DNA of 44,936 nt from Phenylobacterium sp. RIFCSPHIGHO2_01_FULL_69_31 (lineage in GTDB: Bacteria > Pseudomonadota > Alphaproteobacteria > Caulobacterales > Caulobacteraceae), in assembly GCF_001824475.1 (NCBI RefSeq), contig NZ_MHXN01000046.1:1-44936 (forward strand). The letters run 5' to 3'. The notes under the pieces are model-generated. The model did no database searches, was not told the DNA's origin, and worked only from the letters and a program-made list of their open reading frames with translations. Of this stretch, positions 1 through 7,687 are shown in pieces (position 1 is the stretch's first letter; each line of letters begins with the position of its first letter). The position numbers and the translations under genes are program-made.

Positions 1-572
1 ACCAGGGCGCCCGGCGTCACGGAAGACTTGCCGATCCGGCCGGAGATCGGCGCGCGGACCTGGGTGTAGTCGAGATTGATGCGCGCCTGCTGCACTGCGG
101 CGCGCTGGGCCTGTACGTTCGCGGCGGCGGATTGGGCCGCGGACTGGGCGTCGTCGTTGTCCTGCTTGCTCACCGCGTTGATGGCGACCAGCTCCCGGTA
201 ACGGTCGGCCTTGAGCTTCGCCGAGGTGGCGGTCGCCTGGGCCTGGGCTAGCGCGGCGTTGGCGCTGTCGAGGCTGGCCCGGTAAATTGCGGGGTCGATC
301 TGGTACAGCGGCTGCCCCGCGCGGACGGTGGAGCCCTCCTGGAACAGCCGGGCCTTGATCACGCCGTTCACCTGCGGGCGCACCTCGGAGACCAGCGAAG
401 CGGACGTCCGCCCGCTCAGCTCCATCGTCAGGTTCACAGGCTCGGTGCGGACGACGACCACACCGACGGCCGCGGGGGCGTTCGGGTCCGGGCCGGCCGG
501 GGCCTTCGCGCCGCATGCGGACAAGAGGAGCGCCAGCGCAATCGCCGCGCCGGAGAGGATCGATCTGGGCAT
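1..572 (-). CDS. RND efflux periplasmic adaptor lipoprotein, AcrA/MexA type (partial)
   Basis: Reading leftward from ATG at 572 gives 190 codons that run off the window, so the C-terminal part is missing. The N-terminus is a lipoprotein signal with lipobox LSAC (Cys about residue 20). It is followed by a barrel-sandwich strand (SGRTSASLVSEVRPQVNGVI), an Ala/Gln-rich coiled-coil hairpin, and the returning lipoyl half with the typical VRAPISGRIGKSSVTPGALV ending. This is the AcrA/MexA membrane-fusion family, which links an inner-membrane RND pump to an outer-membrane channel. The pump gene is presumably next, outside the window. It is divergent from a TetR gene, with a perfect palindromic operator between them, so drug- or ligand-inducible repression is likely. 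A weak minus-strand promoter (TTGACT at 692-687, TAGTCA at 669-664, 17-bp spacer) is possible. Confidence 0.93.
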   Translation of the reverse strand, partial: MPRSILSGAAIALALLLSACGAKAPAGPDPNAPAAVGVVVVRTEPVNLTMELSGRTSASLVSEVRPQVNGVIKARLFQEGSTVRAGQPLYQIDPAIYRASLDSANAALAQAQATATSAKLKADRYRELVAINAVSKQDNDDAQSAAQSAAANVQAQRAAVQQARINLDYTQVRAPISGRIGKSSVTPGAL

Positions 573-635
573 TCACGCACCTGGCGGCGGGGAATATCGA
601 GGCGGAGACCTTGACAATTCACCGGGGAGAAACCA

Positions 636-657
636 TGAGAATGAACGTTCATTCTCA
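636..657. promoter_or_regulatory. 22-bp perfect palindrome, probable TetR operator
   Basis: The half-site TGAGAATGAAC (636-646) is followed directly by its exact reverse complement (647-657). It sits between the divergent efflux adaptor gene (start 572) and the TetR-family gene (start 735). Its symmetry and length are typical of TetR/AcrR operators. It lies where it would block promoters in both directions; a plus-strand TTGACA occurs at 611-616. That the neighbouring TetR protein binds it is inferred from position. Confidence 0.8.
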
Positions 658-734
658 ATCTGGTGACTAGACGGGGGGTTCCGCCAAGTCAACCGGTGGC
701 GCTTGATTTTGTTGCAGTGCAAAACAGGAATCGT

Positions 735-1352
735 ATGACCGAACCCGGAATGAAGCGGACCGATGCGGAGGCGCGGCGCCAGCAGATCGTCGACGCCGCC
801 TCGGCATGCGCCCGGCGCTCGGGTTTCCATGGCGCCAGCATGGCCGAGATCGCGCAGACCGCCGGCCTGAGCGTGGGGCAGATCTACCGCTACTTCGAGA
901 ACAAGGAGGCGATCATCGCCGCGATCGTCGCGCGCAACACCGCGGAGATGCGCGACATCTTCACCGAAATGCAGGACGCAGGCGAAGCCATCCTGGACGT
1001 GGTGCTGGAAAAGTGTGCGACCGCCGTGGACGACGCCTACGACCGCGATCGGTCCGCCTTGATGCTCGAGGTCGTCGCGGAGGCTGCGCGCAATCCCGCC
1101 GTCGCCGCCATCGTTCAGGCTGCCGACGACGAGGAACGGCGCATGAAGCTCGAACTTATCGACCGAACCCTGCCCGCGGGGTGCGATCCCGGTGAACGGC
1201 TGGCGCGGAGCGAGGTGATCAGCATGCTGTTCGACGGCATGGTCGTCCGCGGAGTGAACAATCCAGGCGCCGATCGCCAGGCGATCGCGCGCGTCCTGCG
1301 CCCGGTCATGCGGCAACTGCTCGCGGGGCCGCTGGACGACCCAAAGACCTGA
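735..1352 (+). CDS. TetR/AcrR-family repressor of the divergent efflux operon
   Basis: This is a 205-residue protein with an N-terminal TetR DNA-binding domain. The helix-turn-helix reads MAEIAQTAGLSVGQIYRYFENKEAI, the family signature, and is followed by an all-helical ligand-binding domain of about 140 residues. I chose ATG 735 because AGGA (726-729) lies about 6 nt upstream; an in-frame ATG at 750 is possible, while the longer upstream reading lacks a ribosome site. It is divergent from the RND adaptor gene across a perfect 22-bp palindrome, the standard layout of an autoregulated efflux repressor. The inducing ligand cannot be read from the sequence. Confidence 0.92.
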   Translation: MTEPGMKRTDAEARRQQIVDAASACARRSGFHGASMAEIAQTAGLSVGQIYRYFENKEAIIAAIVARNTAEMRDIFTEMQDAGEAILDVVLEKCATAVDDAYDRDRSALMLEVVAEAARNPAVAAIVQAADDEERRMKLELIDRTLPAGCDPGERLARSEVISMLFDGMVVRGVNNPGADRQAIARVLRPVMRQLLAGPLDDPKT

Positions 1353-1454
1353 CCTCGCCCAAGGCCTCTGGCCAAGGCTGCGGCCCTGGCGCATGCTCTG
1401 CCCAGCGGACGGCCTGCCCTCGAGAGCGGACCGACGCAGAGGAGGAAGCGGCAG

Positions 1455-1586
1455 ATGGCTTTTCGCGACACCGTCCACCATGCGCCCAAAACGCTCGCCG
1501 AGAGCGCGGTCTGTTTCGGCTGCACGCTCGCCGCCTTGGCTGGCGCTGCGTTCGTGCTCCAGTGGGCGATGGGGCTGCTTTTCTAG
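1455..1586 (+). CDS. Small hypothetical membrane protein, 43 aa
   Basis: This is a short reading frame, ATG to TAG, preceded by a strong Shine-Dalgarno AGGAGG (1440-1445) 9 nt upstream. The product begins MAFRDTVHHAPKTLAESAVC and then has one hydrophobic stretch (about residues 19-43) ending WAMGLLF, which would form a single membrane helix. Without it, 1353-1668 would be a 316-bp gap between the TetR gene and the metallopeptidase. I do not recognise the family. The ribosome site, the clean hydrophobic segment and the otherwise empty gap support it; no promoter or homology evidence is available. Confidence 0.55.
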   Translation: MAFRDTVHHAPKTLAESAVCFGCTLAALAGAAFVLQWAMGLLF

Positions 1587-1668
1587 GCTTGCGACGTACG
1601 GCCTTCCTGGACGCCTGCGCCGGACGGCCCAAGCCTGATCGCGTCAACCAGACCCTGGACTGAAGACC

Positions 1669-2508
1669 TTAGAGCCGCGACGCGCCGAACGTATCGCAGG
1701 CCTCGGGATCGGCTGTCTGCGCGCCCTTGCGGAACCAGCGCATCCGCTGCTCGGAGCTGCCGTGGGTGAAGGCGTCGGGCATGACCCGGCCCTGCGACTT
1801 CCGCTGCAGCGTGTCGTCGCCCACCGCCGCGGCGGCGCGCAGGCCGTCCTCGATGTCGCGCGGATCCAGCGAGACCTGGCCGCCCGAGACCGCCGCCGCA
1901 TGCGCGGCCCAGACGCCGGCGTAGCAATCGGCCTGGAGTTCCAGCCGCACCGAGCCGCTTTCCGCGCCCTTCGCCCCCATCCGGCGCGCCTCGTCGGAGG
2001 CGCCGGTCAGGTTCTGGACATGGTGTCCGATCTCGTGGGCGATGACATAGGCGCGAGCGGCCTCGCCCCCGGCCCCGAACTTCGTCTCCAGCTCCTGCCA
2101 GAACGACAGGTCCAGGTAGATCTTGCGGTCGGCCGGGCAATAGAACGGCCCCATGGCCGACTGACCCATGCCGCAGCCGGTGCCGGTGGCCTGGTCGTAG
2201 ATCACGATAGCGTCGGGGGGCCGATAGCCGCGCATCTGCGCCTGCCAGACCTGGTCGACGTTGTGGCCGACGACGTCGACGAAGCGTCCCGCCTCGTCGG
2301 CGGGCGTGCCACGCACCCCTTCTTGCTGCTGGGCCTCGGGGCTGACGCCATTGACGACGCCCATGGTGGTGGACGGATCGATGCCGAAGAAGAAGTAGCC
2401 CACCAGCGCCAGGACCACACCGCCGACGCCCATGCCGCCGACGCCGACCGCGCCCATGCCCCGCCGGTCCTCGACGTTGCCGCCGCCCTGCCCGCCCTGC
2501 CAGCGCAT
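1669..2508 (-). CDS. Neutral zinc metallopeptidase, YpfJ/KPN_02809 family
   Basis: This is a 279-residue membrane-anchored protein. It has a Gly-rich N-terminus (MRWQGGQGGGNVEDRRG, typical of the family), one membrane helix at about residues 22-42, and an extracytoplasmic domain with the zinc motif HEIGH (158-162). A likely third-ligand region follows (ELQADCYAGVWA). The downstream repeat of Gly-Ser-Ser-Glu-Gln-Arg and the conserved Cys residues also fit the YpfJ family. Physiological substrates of this family are not well defined. Its start overlaps the stop of the upstream secreted coiled-coil gene by one base (TGATG), so the two are translationally coupled. Confidence 0.92.
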   Translation of the reverse strand: MRWQGGQGGGNVEDRRGMGAVGVGGMGVGGVVLALVGYFFFGIDPSTTMGVVNGVSPEAQQQEGVRGTPADEAGRFVDVVGHNVDQVWQAQMRGYRPPDAIVIYDQATGTGCGMGQSAMGPFYCPADRKIYLDLSFWQELETKFGAGGEAARAYVIAHEIGHHVQNLTGASDEARRMGAKGAESGSVRLELQADCYAGVWAAHAAAVSGGQVSLDPRDIEDGLRAAAAVGDDTLQRKSQGRVMPDAFTHGSSEQRMRWFRKGAQTADPEACDTFGASRL

Positions 2509-2855
2509 CAGCGGCGGTTCCGGGCGGCGTCCTGGACGCGCCGGTTGGAGTCGGCCAGCACCGCGTCCGGCACGGACGGATAAGCCGCCGTCGCGGCCGC
2601 CGGTCGGGTGGTCATCGAGGGGTCTCCATAGGGTAGCTGGGGCAGGCGCGCGCCCGCCCGCTGGGCGGCAAGGTCGGCGCTGGCCTGGTCGGCGCGCAGC
2701 CGAGCCTCCAGCGCCTGCATCTGGTTGGCTTGGTCGATGGCGCGGCGCTCGGCCGCCTGCTGCTGGGCGCGCAGATCGTCCAGCTGGAGCTGGATCGGTT
2801 GGGCCGCAGCCGGTGCGGCGAGAGCGAGGACGCTAAAGGCGAGGAGCGCGCGCAT
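2508..2855 (-). CDS. Secreted Gln/Ala-rich coiled-coil protein, hypothetical
   Basis: This is a 115-residue protein. The N-terminal Sec signal peptide (MRALLAFSVLALAAPAAAQ) is followed by a Gln/Ala/Arg-rich heptad stretch (about residues 22-68) predicted to form a coiled coil, then a Pro-rich tail. I recognise no enzymatic domain. It is the first gene of a two-gene unit with the YpfJ-type metallopeptidase, whose ATG overlaps its stop. A periplasmic partner or modulator of that protease is a reasonable inference, not shown. Confidence 0.75.
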   Translation of the reverse strand: MRALLAFSVLALAAPAAAQPIQLQLDDLRAQQQAAERRAIDQANQMQALEARLRADQASADLAAQRAGARLPQLPYGDPSMTTRPAAATAAYPSVPDAVLADSNRRVQDAARNRR

Positions 2856-2888
2856 GGATCACCATATGCGCGTCCAACGGCCCAGGTC

Positions 2889-3452
2889 CTAGCGGCGTTC
2901 CACCGTGAAGCGGGCCAATTCGTTCTTGGGCGCGTCCCACTCCGGCTTCAGCTCGACCGCCTTCTGGTAGTCGAAATAGGCGGCCTTGAGATTGTCGAGG
3001 CCTTCATAGGCCAGGGCGCGGTTGTAGTAGGCCTTCTCCGGCTCTTCCACGCCCAGCTCCAGCGCCTTGTTGATGTCGGCCAGGCCCTCGGCGAAACGGC
3101 GGGCGCCGACCGCGGCGGCGCCGCGGTTCACATAGGCCTCGCCCAGGTCCGGCTTGGTCTCGATGGCGCGGTTGAAGTCGAACTGCGCCTGGCCGAACTC
3201 CTTGCGCCGCAGCTTCAGCACGCCGCGGTTCACATAGGTGCCGGCGCGGTCCCGGAGGTCGAGAAGCTCGCTCTCGAGGGCCATTGTGCAAAGGTTCTCG
3301 TACTTCACGTCGGATTCGCCCGAGAGCGCCGCCTCGGAGCAGCCGCGCGCCATGCCGCCGCCCAGCACGGTCACCGCCCCCTGCGCGGCGCCCCCAAAGG
3401 CCAACAGGGACAGGCCTGCGGCCAGTCCGAGAATGTGGTGGGTTTTCAGCAT
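2889..3452 (-). CDS. Exported TPR-repeat protein
   Basis: This is 187 residues from ATG 3452, with GGAG about 9 nt upstream. It has a Sec signal peptide (MLKTHHILGLAAGLSLLAFG) and then at least three tetratricopeptide repeats. These are recognisable by their GTYVNRGVLKLRRKEFGQAQ, GEAYVNRGAAAVGARRFAEG and EKAYYNRALAYEGLDNLKAA helices and the alternating Asn-Arg-Gly/Ala motif. TPRs are protein-interaction scaffolds; the partner cannot be told. A longer in-frame reading upstream exists but lacks a signal peptide and ribosome site. It is a single gene with no obvious operon partner. Confidence 0.85.
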   Translation of the reverse strand: MLKTHHILGLAAGLSLLAFGGAAQGAVTVLGGGMARGCSEAALSGESDVKYENLCTMALESELLDLRDRAGTYVNRGVLKLRRKEFGQAQFDFNRAIETKPDLGEAYVNRGAAAVGARRFAEGLADINKALELGVEEPEKAYYNRALAYEGLDNLKAAYFDYQKAVELKPEWDAPKNELARFTVERR

Positions 3453-3510
3453 GGGGTCGCTCCGCAACCTGAACCCTGGGAGCGTCCGCCTGTAACGCCG
3501 TTGTGTCAAT

Positions 3511-3918
3511 TCACGGTTGGGGCCTGGGAGATGGGGTTGCGGGCTTCGGGACGAGGTCGGCATCGACGCCGAAACGCGGCGACCAGCGCCGCACGTCCGC
3601 CTGGAAGACGCCGGTGGTGATCGCGGGATCGGCGGCCAGCAGTCGTGCGGCCTCCTCGGCGTCGGCGCACCGCAGGAGCGCCATGCCGCCATCCAGCCCG
3701 ACCCAGCCGCCTCCGGCCACCACGCGACCTTCGACCGCGAGCCGCGCGATATAACCGGCGTGCGCGCCCAAGTCCTGCTGCGCCATGGGCAACCCCGCTT
3801 TCCAGGCGGGCCCAGGCCGATAGATAACGGCGAACAGAGGCTGATCGGGCGCGGCGTGGGCGGCGGAGGTCATCAACGCCCCCATTGCGAGGGCCAGTAC
3901 GGCGGGCTTCAGCGCCAT
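3511..3918 (-). CDS. Exported YCII-domain protein
   Basis: This is 135 residues from ATG 3918, with GGAG 7 nt upstream. The signal peptide ends AHA-AP at about residue 22. The remainder matches the YCII fold: FAVIYRPGPAWKAGLPMAQQ, a central Asp/His-containing HAGYIARLAVEGRVVAGGGW, and AEEAARLLAADPAI near the end. YCII domains are small dimeric alpha-beta barrels with a conserved His-Asp pair suggested to be enzymatic; the reaction is unknown here. An exported YCII protein is less usual. The gene is divergent from a TetR gene, with a perfect 9-bp inverted repeat in the 66-bp gap, so it is probably that regulator's target. Confidence 0.82.
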   Translation of the reverse strand: MALKPAVLALAMGALMTSAAHAAPDQPLFAVIYRPGPAWKAGLPMAQQDLGAHAGYIARLAVEGRVVAGGGWVGLDGGMALLRCADAEEAARLLAADPAITTGVFQADVRRWSPRFGVDADLVPKPATPSPRPQP

Positions 3919-3934
3919 CGGAGTCTCCAGTTTA

Positions 3935-3959
3935 AACATACCATACGGTTTGGTATGTT
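3935..3959. promoter_or_regulatory. Inverted repeat, probable TetR operator between YCII and TetR genes
   Basis: AACATACCA (3935-3943) and its exact complement TGGTATGTT (3951-3959) flank a 7-bp centre. It lies in the 66-bp gap between the divergent YCII gene (start 3918) and the TetR gene (start 3985). It is A/T-rich against a GC-rich background. The position and symmetry suggest the operator of the adjacent TetR regulator. Confidence 0.75.
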
Positions 3960-3984
3960 CACCGCAAGTCTTGGGGTGTTGCTC

Positions 3985-4557
3985 ATGAGCGAGGCGAGGG
4001 TCGCGGCCGGCGGGCGCTGGTCGCGGCAGGATTGGGTGGAGTTGGCGGTGACGCTGTTGAAGGCCGATGGCGCGCCGGCTCTCACCGTCGATGGCCTCTG
4101 CGTGGCGGCCGGCCGCACGAAGGGATCGTTCTATCACCACTTTGAGACCATCGACGCGCTGCTGGTCGAACTGGCGCGGCGGTGGCGGCGAACCGAGACC
4201 GACGAGATCGGCGCCCTGGCAACCTCCCAAGCCGATCCGCGCAAAGGCCTGCGAGCCTTGGCCAGGCGATCCGAGCGCATGGATCACAGTCTCGAGATCG
4301 GCGTGCGGGAACTCGCGGCCCGGCGGCCGGGTATCGCGGCGCTGGTGCGCGACGCCGACACGGCGCGCGAGGGCATCATCGCCGGCTTGCTGGCCCGCGC
4401 CTACAACCTTGCCGCTTCCGAAGCGGCGGACGTGGCGCGTGTCTTCCACTCGCTTCAGCTGGCCGCCCAGCTCAGGACGCCCAGCGACGTTGCGGGTTTC
4501 TCGGCCGGGCCGGCGCGGCGGCTGACGGCGTGGCTGGAGGCGTCGGCTGGCAGCTAG
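3985..4557 (+). CDS. TetR-family transcriptional regulator
   Basis: This is 190 residues. The N-terminal helix-turn-helix (LTVDGLCVAAGRTKGSFYHHF) is a TetR signature with the common KGSFYHHF recognition helix. The C-terminal ligand domain is not recognised. I prefer ATG 3985, because the earlier in-frame ATG 3955 lies inside the inverted repeat that is probably its operator. GGGG about 8 nt upstream is a weak ribosome site. It is divergent from the YCII gene and its stop overlaps that of the convergent EamA permease gene by 4 bp (CTAG). Confidence 0.88.
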   Translation: MSEARVAAGGRWSRQDWVELAVTLLKADGAPALTVDGLCVAAGRTKGSFYHHFETIDALLVELARRWRRTETDEIGALATSQADPRKGLRALARRSERMDHSLEIGVRELAARRPGIAALVRDADTAREGIIAGLLARAYNLAASEAADVARVFHSLQLAAQLRTPSDVAGFSAGPARRLTAWLEASAGS

Positions 4558-5450
4558 CCCCGCCGGAAGCGCCGCATCTCCCGGTGCAGGATGTAGACGC
4601 CGCTGGCCGCGACGATGACCGCGCCCACCAGGGTCAGGGGATGCGGCAGCTCACCCCAGATCACCAGGCCGAGCAGGGCGGCCCAGACCAGCTGGGTGTA
4701 GTCGAACGGCGCGATCACGCCGATGGGCGCCTGGCGCAGCGCTTCGGTGAGGAAGAGCTGGCCCACGCCGCCAATCAGGCCGGCCACGACGAGCATGCCC
4801 ATGGTCGCGGGATCGGGCGTCACCCAGTGGAAGGCCGAGCCGACAGCACCCAGCACCACGCCGCCCAGGGTGAAGTAGAAGACGATCGTGGGCCCGCGCT
4901 CGGTGTCGGCGATCTGGCGGATGGCCACCATGGCGCCGGCCGCGCCCAGGGCGCTGAGGATGCCGAGTGTCACCCCCGGCAGGTTGAGTTGCCCCGGCAA
5001 GGGGCGGGCCATGATCAGGACGCCCAGGAAGCCCACCACCACCGCCCCCCAGCGGTGGCGCCCAACCTTTTCCGACAGCAACAGGGCCGAGAGCGCGGTC
5101 ATGAACAGAGGCGAGGTGAACTGCAGCGCCGTCGCCTCCGTCAGGGGCAGGTATTGCACGGCCGAGAAGCCGCAGACCATTCCGGTCAGACCGACCGTGG
5201 CCCGCGCCAGGTGGCCGAAGGGGCGCTGCGTCTTGAGCACCTCCCAGCCCGTGGTGCGGGCGATGTAGAGGCCGAGCGGCACGAAGGCGAACAGGTTGCG
5301 GAACAGGATGATCTCGAAGACCGGGATCCCGCGCGAGCCGGTCCATTTCACGATCGCCGACAGGCACGCCATGCAGGCCATGGCCGCCACGCGGAAGGCG
5401 ATGCCGAAGGCCACGTTCTGGGCCGAAGGGTGCGCGGGCGGCGGGGACAC
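4554..5450 (-). CDS. EamA/DMT-family permease
   Basis: This is 298 residues starting at GTG 5450. It has about ten hydrophobic segments arranged as two EamA halves. The first includes the motif PVFEIILFRNLFAFVPLGLY and LTEATALQFTSPLFMTALSALLLSEK; the second ends DYTQLVWAALLGLVIWGELP. These are the hallmarks of drug/metabolite transporters (RhaT/SAM-transporter-like permeases) of the inner membrane. The substrate cannot be inferred. It is a monocistronic gene, convergent with the TetR gene with a 4-bp overlap. Confidence 0.9.
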   Translation of the reverse strand: MSPPPAHPSAQNVAFGIAFRVAAMACMACLSAIVKWTGSRGIPVFEIILFRNLFAFVPLGLYIARTTGWEVLKTQRPFGHLARATVGLTGMVCGFSAVQYLPLTEATALQFTSPLFMTALSALLLSEKVGRHRWGAVVVGFLGVLIMARPLPGQLNLPGVTLGILSALGAAGAMVAIRQIADTERGPTIVFYFTLGGVVLGAVGSAFHWVTPDPATMGMLVVAGLIGGVGQLFLTEALRQAPIGVIAPFDYTQLVWAALLGLVIWGELPHPLTLVGAVIVAASGVYILHREMRRFRRG

Positions 5451-5568
5451 GGGCCCTTAAGCGGGACGCGGGCCGGGTTCGTCAATGGCCGCTTGAGATG
5501 GCGAGGCCTTTACGGCGGCCCGCCCGCGGGTCTCCATGGCCGCACAACAACTCGGGGGAGATTCCAGC

Positions 5569-5988
5569 ATGCCCAGCCCAATCCTTCAGCCCGTCGTCGC
5601 CCTGGTTCTGTGGTCCATGGTGATGTGGGCCTGGCTCTACGCCACCCGGATCCCGGCGATGCAGAAGGCCAAAATCGCGCTGGATCCCGCGCTGACGTCG
5701 GCGGACCTGGCCGCGCGCCTGCCGCCGCAGGTCCGCTGGAAGGCCGACAACTACAACCACCTGATGGAGCAGCCGACCCTGTTCTACGCCATCGCCCTGA
5801 CCCTCGCGGTCGCGGGACAGGGTGAGGGGCTTAACGCGGCCCTCGCCTGGGGCTACGTCGGCCTGCGGGTGGTCCACAGTCTGGTCCAGGCCACGGTGAA
5901 CGTCATCATGCTGCGCTGGGCCCTGTTCATGCTGGCCTCGCTGGTCCTGCTGGGCCTCGCGGCCCAGGCGGCGGCCGTCGTCTTCTAG
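5569..5988 (+). CDS. MAPEG-family membrane protein
   Basis: This is 139 residues from ATG 5569, with GGGGAG (5555-5560) 8 nt upstream. Four hydrophobic helices are visible. The family motif region RWKADNYNHLMEQPTLFYAI and YVGLRVVHSLVQATVNVIML match the MAPEG fold (membrane-associated proteins in eicosanoid and glutathione metabolism). Bacterial members are mostly uncharacterised; some have glutathione transferase activity. Its stop overlaps that of the convergent sugar-transferase gene by 4 bp. Confidence 0.88.
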   Translation: MPSPILQPVVALVLWSMVMWAWLYATRIPAMQKAKIALDPALTSADLAARLPPQVRWKADNYNHLMEQPTLFYAIALTLAVAGQGEGLNAALAWGYVGLRVVHSLVQATVNVIMLRWALFMLASLVLLGLAAQAAAVVF

Positions 5989-6644
5989 AACGCCCGGGCG
6001 TCCCCGAAGAGCAGCGGGACGGTCCGGGCCACGAGGCGCAGATCGTCGCGGAAACGCCAGCCGTCGACATAGGCGTTGTCGGCGTCGATGCGGGCGAACA
6101 GGCCCTCGTCGTTGGCGACCTCGCCGCGATAGCCGTTGACCTGGGCCGCGCCGGTTAGGCCCGGGCGGGTGCGGAACCGGCCGGCGTAGTTGGGGACCCG
6201 GCGGCTCCAGACCAGGTCGTGGGCAATGGCGTGGGGCCGCGGCCCGACGATGGACATCTCGCCCTTCAGCACGTTCAGGAGCTGGGGCAGCTCGTCCAGG
6301 CTGAGCTTGCGCAGCAGGGCGCCGAGAGGCGTGACCCGGGAGTCGCCGCGGGTGGCCTGGCGGATCTCGGCCCCGTCCTCGGTCACTCGCATCGTGCGGA
6401 ACTTATAGATGCGGAAGGGTCGGCCGTGCAGGCCGGTGCGCTGCTGGCGGAAGAGGATCGGCCCCTCGCTTTCCATCCAGATCGCGACGCCGATCACCAT
6501 TAGGAGCGGCAGGAAGGCCAGCAGAGCCAGGCTCGCCGCCAGGATGTCGAAGGCGCGCTTACGACGGCTCGACGCGACCCTTGCAGGCTGGTCAGCCGCA
6601 ATGGCAGCGGGCGGCGCTTGCACGCGCGGCGCGATGACGGTCAT
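5985..6644 (-). CDS. Polyisoprenyl-phosphate sugar-1-phosphate transferase (WcaJ/PglC-like)
   Basis: This is 219 residues from ATG 6644; an in-frame ATG at 6677 lacks a ribosome site. After a short basic N-terminus there is one membrane segment (DILAASLALLAFLPLLMVIG). The bacterial sugar-transferase domain follows: GPILFRQQRTGLHGRPFRIY, KFRTM, then LSLDELPQLLNVLKGEMSIV and VGPRPH, the catalytic signature. These enzymes transfer a hexose-1-phosphate to undecaprenyl phosphate to start exopolysaccharide or O-antigen synthesis. It has the short, single-domain form, lacking the extra N-terminal helices of WcaJ. No other polysaccharide gene is nearby, so it is an orphan here. Confidence 0.92.
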   Translation of the reverse strand: MTVIAPRVQAPPAAIAADQPARVASSRRKRAFDILAASLALLAFLPLLMVIGVAIWMESEGPILFRQQRTGLHGRPFRIYKFRTMRVTEDGAEIRQATRGDSRVTPLGALLRKLSLDELPQLLNVLKGEMSIVGPRPHAIAHDLVWSRRVPNYAGRFRTRPGLTGAAQVNGYRGEVANDEGLFARIDADNAYVDGWRFRDDLRLVARTVPLLFGDARAF

Positions 6645-6822
6645 TTCCCAGCCCAGCTCCGTGCACCCCCCGAACATTCGCTAAACCGCTGACCGGCGTT
6701 TGCGGTTCCGGCCGGGACGCCGACATTAACGAAAAAGTGCTGCAGTGCACAATAACCCTGAGGCCTTCCCCTCTGCGTTCGCCAGCCTAAGCTCCGATCC
6801 ACAAGAGGCACGGAGGACGCCC

Positions 6823-7605
6823 ATGGCGCGCAGGCTCGTCGACCTGTCGATCCCCATCACCAACGACATCGTCTCGGACCCCGACGTGATGCGGCCGCAG
6901 GTGACCTACTCCAAGCACAAGGAGACCGTGGGCCAGATCGCCTCGTTCTTCCCGGGGCTGAAGGCCGAGGACCTGCCCGACGGCGAGGGCTGGGCGGTGG
7001 AGCAGGTCCGGCTGTCGACCCACAACGGCACCCACATGGACGCGCCCTGGCATTTCCATTCCACCACCGACGCGGCCGAGCAGGTGCGGCCCGCGCCGAC
7101 CATCGACGAGGGGCCGCTGGAGTACTTTCTGCAGCCCGGGGTGAAGCTGGACTTTCGCCACTTCGAAGACGGCTATGTCGCGACGGCCGCCGACGTGGAA
7201 GCCGAGCTCCGCCGCATCGGCCACCGGCTGCAGCCGCTGGACATCGTGCTGGTGAACACGGCCGCCGGCGCCGCCTACGGCGGTCCCGACTACATCCACA
7301 AGGGCTGCGGCATGGGCGAGGAAGCCACGCTCTACCTCACCGAACGCGGCGTGAAGGTGGTGGGCACCGACGCCTGGTCGTGGGACGCGCCCTTCTCCCA
7401 CACGGCCCGAAAGTGGGCGGAGAACCATGATCCGAAGATCATCTGGGAAGGACACAAGGCGGGTCGCCTGCGCGAGTACTACCAGATCGAGAAGCTCACC
7501 AACCTGGAGGCCCTGCCCCCCAGCGGCTTTATCCTGTCGTGCTTCCCGGTGAAGATCGCGGGCGCCTCGGCGGGCTGGATCCGCGCTGTGGCGATCCTGG
7601 ACTGA
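6823..7605 (+). CDS. Cyclase-family (KynB-like) metal-dependent hydrolase
   Basis: This is 260 residues from ATG 6823, with GGAGG (6812-6816) upstream. The metal-binding signature HNGTHMDAPWHFH contains His67, His71, Asp73 and His77, as in arylformamidase KynB and isatin hydrolase. Family members hydrolyse amide or lactam bonds with Mn or Zn. It is not a clear KynB: there are no tryptophan-pathway genes nearby and it is longer than the usual 210 residues. The true substrate is unknown. It lies 141 bp before the first GMC dehydrogenase, but a LacI-type operator lies between them, so it is probably a separate transcription unit. Confidence 0.88.
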   Translation: MARRLVDLSIPITNDIVSDPDVMRPQVTYSKHKETVGQIASFFPGLKAEDLPDGEGWAVEQVRLSTHNGTHMDAPWHFHSTTDAAEQVRPAPTIDEGPLEYFLQPGVKLDFRHFEDGYVATAADVEAELRRIGHRLQPLDIVLVNTAAGAAYGGPDYIHKGCGMGEEATLYLTERGVKVVGTDAWSWDAPFSHTARKWAENHDPKIIWEGHKAGRLREYYQIEKLTNLEALPPSGFILSCFPVKIAGASAGWIRAVAILD

Positions 7606-7687
7606 GGCCCATCGTCACAAAAGTTGCGGCCGACGGCGGCGATCCTTGTCTTGGCGTGGGGCCGAGTCGGCGCCAGTTTGCCGCGAG

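Noticed and set aside
573..1481. Minus-strand frame of 302 codons opposite the TetR gene
   Set aside because: It covers the TetR coding region and the operator in antisense; the TetR gene on the plus strand has clear motifs.
3955..3957. In-frame upstream ATG for the second TetR gene
   Set aside because: It lies inside the inverted repeat thought to be the operator and has no ribosome site; ATG 3985 is preferred.
4182..5825. Plus-strand frame of 547 codons
   Set aside because: It runs through the TetR gene in another frame and antisense to the EamA permease; it is Arg/His/Gln-rich without any domain.
6823..7605. Kynurenine formamidase (kynB)
   Set aside because: The metal motif fits the superfamily, but there is no tryptophan degradation gene nearby and the protein is about 50 residues too long; only the family call is justified.
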